Assembly (NCBI GenBank): GCA_004210805.1
Contig: SDXZ01000069.1
Coordinates: forward strand, 1 to 36,464
DNA: 36,464 nt
Reading direction: 5' to 3'
Origin: Acidovorax sp.
Lineage (GTDB): Bacteria > Pseudomonadota > Gammaproteobacteria > Burkholderiales > Burkholderiaceae_C
Position 1 is the first letter of the stretch; the number at the start of each line of letters is the position of its first letter. This document shows, piece by piece, positions 32,644 to 36,464 of the stretch. The translations under genes and the position numbers were made by a program. The notes beneath the pieces are model-generated. The model had not been told where the DNA came from, did not search any database, and saw only the letters and a program-made list of their open reading frames with translations.

Positions 32644-34158
32644 TTGCCAAACAAATCCAGCCTCCCGCCTTACCAACTAGGCGTCGCATCCACCGGTATT
32701 CCTGGGCTCGACAGCGTGCTCAACGGTGGCTTCCCCGAACAACATCTTTACCTGGTGGAGGGCAGCCCCGGCACGGGTAAGACCACTCTGGCGCTCCAGT
32801 TCCTGATGGCGGGACGCGAGAAAGGCGAACGGGGGCTGTACGTCACGCTGTCTGAGACCTCCGAGGAACTGGCCAAGGTCGCGCAATCGCACGGCTGGAC
32901 GCTGGACGGCATCTCGGTCTATGACCTCGTGAGCGACGAGGGCCTCAGTGAGGAGTCCGAGCAGACCATCCTGCACCCGTCGGAGTTCGAGCTGGGCGAA
33001 ACCACGCGCGACGTGATGCGGCTGGTGGGAGAACTCAAGCCGCACCGCGTGGTGTTCGACAGCCTCTCCGAGCTGCGCCTCTTGGCGCAAAGCCCTCTGC
33101 GCTACCGGCGCCAGATCCTTGCGCTCAAGCGGTTTTTTGCTCAGATGGGCTGCACGGTGCTTATGCTGGATGACAAATCGGCCGGCGAGGGCGACCAGCA
33201 ACTGCACAGCATTGCGCACGGTGTGGTGCACCTGAACCAAAACACCAGCGATTACGGGCCGGACAAGCGCCGGTTGCGTGTGGTCAAGCTGCGCGGACTC
33301 AAATTCCGCAGCGGCGACCATGACTTCGACCTGGACCGGGGCGGCCTCGTGGTGTTCCCCCGGCTGTCCGCTGGTGAGTACCGAAGCACCCTCAAGGCCG
33401 AGCCCGTCTCCACCGGTACGGCCGTACTGGACTCTATGTTGGGCGGCGGTCTCTCGCCTGGCAGCAACATGCTGCTTGCAGGACCGGCCGGTATCGGCAA
33501 GTCCACCACGGCCACGAGTTGTGCTGTAGCGGCCATGCAGCGCGGAGAAAAAGTAGCCTATTACCTCTTTGACGAAGGGCTGAGCACCTTGCTCCAGCGT
33601 TCCAAGGCATTGGGCTTGGACATTGCCCCGTTTATCGACTCGGGCCAACTGATGATCCGGTCATTCGATCCGGCCGAGGTTTCGCCCGGCCAGTTCGCAA
33701 ATGCGGTACGCGACGCCGTAGAAAAAGACGGCGTTCAGATGGTGGTGATCGATAGCCTCAACTCGTACATGCAAGCCATGCCCGGGGGACAGTACCTTTT
33801 GCTTCAGATGCACGAACTGCTGTCCTATCTGAATCTGCGAGGCGTGGTCACGATGATCATTCTCTCGCTGCATGGCACGGTGGGCGAAATACGCAGCGAC
33901 GTCGATCTGAGCTACCTGAGCGACGGCATGGTGCACTACCGCTTTTTCGAGGCCGGGGGCAATCTCCTCAAGGCCATCTCAGTCATCAAGAGCCGAACCA
34001 GGGCGCATGAGACGACGATCCGCGAGTTTCGGGTCGGCGCGAAAGGCGTCGAGATCGGCGAACCGCTGACCGATTTCCGCGGAATCCTCGCCGGCGCTGC
34101 CCACTACGCGGGCGGTCAACGCCTTCTGGGCGATGGTAAAAATCCCGCTGCGACCTGA
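32644..34158 (+). CDS. KaiC-like double RecA ATPase
   Basis: 504 residues from a TTG at 32644 (no ATG or GTG in frame after the preceding stop; AAAGGG lies upstream). There are two KaiC/RadA-like RecA domains: the first with Walker A GSPGTGKT (40-47), Walker B VVFDSLSELR (136-145); the second with Walker A GPAGIGKST (280-288), Walker B MVVIDSLNSY (366-375). The catalytic Glu pairs of cyanobacterial KaiC are S70-E71 in domain 1 and D310-E311 in domain 2, so each keeps one glutamate. The Ser431/Thr432 phosphosite region reads DLSYLSDG, giving S423 and Y424. No KaiA or KaiB gene is nearby. It is coupled to the hybrid kinase gene 12 bases downstream, so a signalling role is likely. Confidence 0.93.
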   Translation: MPNKSSLPPYQLGVASTGIPGLDSVLNGGFPEQHLYLVEGSPGTGKTTLALQFLMAGREKGERGLYVTLSETSEELAKVAQSHGWTLDGISVYDLVSDEGLSEESEQTILHPSEFELGETTRDVMRLVGELKPHRVVFDSLSELRLLAQSPLRYRRQILALKRFFAQMGCTVLMLDDKSAGEGDQQLHSIAHGVVHLNQNTSDYGPDKRRLRVVKLRGLKFRSGDHDFDLDRGGLVVFPRLSAGEYRSTLKAEPVSTGTAVLDSMLGGGLSPGSNMLLAGPAGIGKSTTATSCAVAAMQRGEKVAYYLFDEGLSTLLQRSKALGLDIAPFIDSGQLMIRSFDPAEVSPGQFANAVRDAVEKDGVQMVVIDSLNSYMQAMPGGQYLLLQMHELLSYLNLRGVVTMIILSLHGTVGEIRSDVDLSYLSDGMVHYRFFEAGGNLLKAISVIKSRTRAHETTIREFRVGAKGVEIGEPLTDFRGILAGAAHYAGGQRLLGDGKNPAAT

Positions 34159-34170
34159 CGGAAGAAATGC

Positions 34171-35859
34171 ATGGAAAGCCGCGTTCTGATCCTGGCGCCG
34201 CATGGCCGCGACGCGCAGGTGATCCAGTCGGTGCTGCGCAGCGACAAGATTGATTGCCTGATCTGTCCCGATGCAGCGTCGCTGATGGCCGAGCTCAAGG
34301 TGGCTGCGGGTACGGTGATATTGACGGAGGAGGTACTGGCCCACGGTTTGGCCGAATCCGTGAGCGAGTATCTTGCGCAGCAGCCCGCGTGGTCGGATTT
34401 CCCGTTCGTCGTGCTGGCCACGCGGCAGTCCAGCCGCCGATCCGCGGGGGCAGCCGCATCGCTGCAGGAGCTGGGCAATCTTGTCTTGCTGGAGCGCCCG
34501 GTCAATCCTGAAACCCTGGTCAGCGCCGCACGCTCGGCACTGCGCGGCCGCACGCGGCAATATGCCTCGCGGCGGCACCTGACGGACATCGAAGCCGCCA
34601 AGCAGACAGTGGAGCAGCTCAATGCGGAACTGGAAAGCCGCATCGTCGCGCGCACCAGCGATCTCGCGGGCGCAAACGACCGGCTCACGCGCGAGATTGC
34701 CGACCGCGAACGCATCCAGTCCAAGGTAGTGCAAAGCCAGAAGCTTGAAGCCATCGGCCGCCTCACCGGAGGCATCGCGCACGACTTCAACAACCTGCTG
34801 CATGCCGTGAGCCTGAACCTGCAACTCATCATGCGGATGGCCGCCGACAAGCGGGTGGGGGACTACGCGCGACGCGCCAAGGACTCGGTGGACCGCGGCG
34901 CGCGGCTCACGGCGCAACTGCTGTCGTTTGCGCGGGCGCAGAGCCTGTTGCCGCGCATGCACGACGTCAACGCCATGGTGCGCAACTTGCAGGAGCTCAT
35001 CGAGGTGTCGGTGGGCTCCAAGGTGCAGGTGCAGATGGACCTCTGCGAGGGCGAAGCGCATGCGCTGCTGGACGGCGCGCAGCTGGAGATGGCGCTGCTC
35101 AACATGGCGGTCAATTCACGCGATGCGATGCGCGATGGCGGTACCCTGATCATCCGCACCCGGCTGCTCCATGCGTCCAACGGGCGGCACCAGCTGCAGA
35201 TCAGCGTGCAGGACACCGGCTCCGGCATTCCTGAGGCAATCCAGGCCAAGGTGTTCGATCCGTTTTTCACCACGAAGGCCGATGGCGAAGGCACGGGGCT
35301 CGGTCTGAGCCAGGTATACGGCTTTGCCCGGCAGTCGGGTGGCAGCGCCGAGCTGCACAGCAGCGAGGGCCAGGGCACGACCGTCACGCTGCAATTTCCG
35401 CTGGCGGAGCACTCGGGGCAGGGCGACGAGGCTTCGCTGCCCGAGGCAGGCGCCAACCATAACGGCGATCAAAACACCGATTCGCGCACCGAGGTCCTGG
35501 TGGTCGAAGACGACGAAGCCGTGCGCCAGGGTATTGCCGAAGGCTTGCGCCTGCTGAACTACAGCGTGCGCGAGGCCTGCGATGGCGAAAGCGGCCTGCA
35601 CGAGCTGCGCCGGCACATGCCCGATCTGCTGATGGCCGACTACCTCATGCCCGGCATGAACGGCGCAGAGTTCATCGTCGCCGCACGCGAGATTTATCCG
35701 CAGATCCCGGTGCTGGTCGCCACGGGCTACGCCGACATGGCCGAGGTGGAAAAACTGGTGGGCACGCAGTCCATCCTGAAGAAACCGTTTGACCTGGAGA
35801 CCCTGAACGCCGCGGTGGGCCAGGAGCTTGCACGCGGGCGCGTTCGCGCTCGGGCGTAG
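34171..35859 (+). CDS. Hybrid sensor histidine kinase paired with the KaiC-like ATPase
   Basis: 562 residues. Residues 1-125 have a receiver-like fold without a phospho-acceptor Asp (VILTEEVLAHG at the usual site), i.e. a pseudo-receiver. A coiled coil follows (about 138-190). The histidine kinase core has H204 in IAHDFNN, N box N315 in NMAVNSRDAM, G1 DTGSGIP (348-354), F box FDPFFTTK, and G2 GEGTGLGLS. The last domain (about 440-555) is a true receiver with E446-D447-D448, phospho-acceptor D490 in MADYLMPGMNG, T518 and K538. No membrane segment, so cytoplasmic. The gene begins 12 bases after the KaiC-like gene, so the two are co-translated. No output protein is adjacent. Confidence 0.93.
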   Translation: MESRVLILAPHGRDAQVIQSVLRSDKIDCLICPDAASLMAELKVAAGTVILTEEVLAHGLAESVSEYLAQQPAWSDFPFVVLATRQSSRRSAGAAASLQELGNLVLLERPVNPETLVSAARSALRGRTRQYASRRHLTDIEAAKQTVEQLNAELESRIVARTSDLAGANDRLTREIADRERIQSKVVQSQKLEAIGRLTGGIAHDFNNLLHAVSLNLQLIMRMAADKRVGDYARRAKDSVDRGARLTAQLLSFARAQSLLPRMHDVNAMVRNLQELIEVSVGSKVQVQMDLCEGEAHALLDGAQLEMALLNMAVNSRDAMRDGGTLIIRTRLLHASNGRHQLQISVQDTGSGIPEAIQAKVFDPFFTTKADGEGTGLGLSQVYGFARQSGGSAELHSSEGQGTTVTLQFPLAEHSGQGDEASLPEAGANHNGDQNTDSRTEVLVVEDDEAVRQGIAEGLRLLNYSVREACDGESGLHELRRHMPDLLMADYLMPGMNGAEFIVAAREIYPQIPVLVATGYADMAEVEKLVGTQSILKKPFDLETLNAAVGQELARGRVRARA

Positions 35860-35860
35860 T

Positions 35861-35881
35861 GGTGGGGTGGTGGGGTGGTGG
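35861..35881. repeat. GGTGG-rich tract after the kinase gene
   Basis: Two GGTGGGGT units and further GGTGG runs directly after the kinase stop codon. It has several GG runs and could form a two-layer G-quadruplex in the mRNA or in single-stranded DNA. Confidence 0.45.
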
Positions 35882-35909
35882 TCGCCTTGCAAAGGGTGCG
35901 ACCACGTTT
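35878..35909 (+). terminator. Probable terminator of the KaiC-kinase operon
   Basis: A perfect 8-bp stem GTGGTCGC / GCGACCAC with a 12-base loop, followed by GTTTG. The T-tract is weak, so termination may be partial. Confidence 0.55.
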
Positions 35910-35914
35910 GAAAG

Positions 35915-35983
35915 TGAAAATTTGAGAATAATTGGCCGCTAGCGCTTGTTATATAAGCACTTGTAGCTATCAAAAATATAGCA
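35915..35983 (+). repeat. Dispersed repeat, family 1, copy 6
   Basis: CTAGCGCTT-gttatat-AAGCACTT followed by AGCTAT-caaaaat-ATAGCA, between the 3' ends of the convergent kinase and redoxin genes. Confidence 0.75.
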
Positions 35984-36062
35984 AAACGCGGTGGAGCCGC
36001 GCCGGCTCCATAACTTGCGTGCACACAGCGGCAAGGCCCACCCCATCCGCCCCGGCGGCGGA

Positions 36063-36464
36063 TCAAGCCGGCGATTTGTACTTGATGCTGCAGCCATACG
36101 GCTGCGTCGTGGCCGCCGAGATCGGCTTGCCTGCCAGCGCTTCCGACAGCCCCACCTTTACGTAGTTGGTGGCCTTCTCGATGTCGGCCGGCCGGGCCGA
36201 GGGGATGCTGTCGATGCCGCCCGCATACACCAGCACGCCCTGCGGGTTGACGATGTACAGGTGCGGCGTGGTGCGCGCGCCGTAGCTCTTGCCCACGGTG
36301 CCTTCTTCGTCCATGAGCACGGCAGTGGGGGCCGCTTGGCGCTCTTGCTTCCAGGCCATGAGCTTGGCGGGCTCCAGGTAGTCGCTGCTGGCTTTTTCCG
36401 TGGAATTGATCGACAGCCACACCACGCCCTTGCCGGTCGCGTCCTTTTGTGTGGCGGGCATGTT
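36063..36464 (-). CDS. Thioredoxin-fold redoxin (partial, runs off the right edge)
   Basis: The last 133 residues of a protein whose 5' end lies beyond the window; the first visible codons (N-M-P-A-T-Q) are internal. The part present has VVWLSINSTEK, a short helix-rich segment, VLMDEEGTVGKSYGARTTPHLYIVNPQGVLVYAGGID with the cis-Pro (T-T-P-H) of the thioredoxin fold, and a C-terminal segment ending YGCSIKYKSPA. This matches AhpC/TSA-like redoxins with an N-terminal Cys-Pro-containing active site, which is expected just outside the window. It probably acts in thiol redox or peroxide defence, but the catalytic residues cannot be checked here. Confidence 0.85.
   Translation of the reverse strand, partial: NMPATQKDATGKGVVWLSINSTEKASSDYLEPAKLMAWKQERQAAPTAVLMDEEGTVGKSYGARTTPHLYIVNPQGVLVYAGGIDSIPSARPADIEKATNYVKVGLSEALAGKPISAATTQPYGCSIKYKSPA

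Overview
The window is GC-rich (roughly two thirds G+C by eye), densely coding DNA from a betaproteobacterium, most likely a member of the Comamonadaceae (Acidovorax and relatives). This is judged from the wording of the housekeeping proteins Tgt, PriA, HemE and Rep, from orphan Bug and Liv-type solute receptors, and from a family of AGCGCTT / GCTATT-AATAGC intergenic repeats that I associate with that family. No rRNA, tRNA, CRISPR array, transposase, integrase or phage gene is seen. Taxonomy is an inference; no database was consulted.

Layout. 0.4-6.6 kb: a small membrane protein, two lipoproteins (one a permuted NlpC/P60-like enzyme), tgt, a universal stress protein, a hypothetical protein and outer-membrane phospholipase A (pldA). 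6.7-11.4 kb: Rep helicase, divergent from an orphan ABC substrate-binding protein that looks short at its C-terminus, then an AEC-family transporter. 11.5-14.95 kb, minus strand: a two-gene unknown membrane cassette and an AbiE-like type IV toxin-antitoxin pair, whose promoter carries three evenly spaced palindromes. 14.97-18.76 kb: priA and hemE, separated by about 690 noncoding bases with a degenerate duplication that keeps four DnaA-box-like sites. hemE appears to have lost about 48 internal codons, a whole strand-helix unit of its barrel.

18.8-25.6 kb: a degenerate metallo-beta-lactamase-fold protein divergent from an AraC regulator, an MFS exporter with a C-terminal add-on domain, and an NhaR-like LysR regulator divergent from a TerC/Alx-family membrane protein. 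An 8+7+8 palindrome lies between these last two. TerC is followed by a 53-residue membrane protein and a DUF2062 protein. 25.8-30.9 kb: a probable catabolic unit (MBL-fold protein, MhpA-like FAD monooxygenase, DUF2783 protein, Bug receptor) divergent from an IclR regulator. 30.9-32.1 kb: a Crp/Fnr regulator and an isoprenylcysteine-methyltransferase-like membrane protein. 32.6-35.9 kb: a KaiC-like double RecA ATPase directly followed by a hybrid histidine kinase. A redoxin runs off the right edge.

The signals I rate highest are the hemE deletion, the duplicated DnaA-box module upstream of priA, the KaiC-kinase pair, the phased AbiE operators, and two dispersed repeat families. One repeat copy lies in frame inside priA. 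The second family keeps a hairpin through paired base changes.
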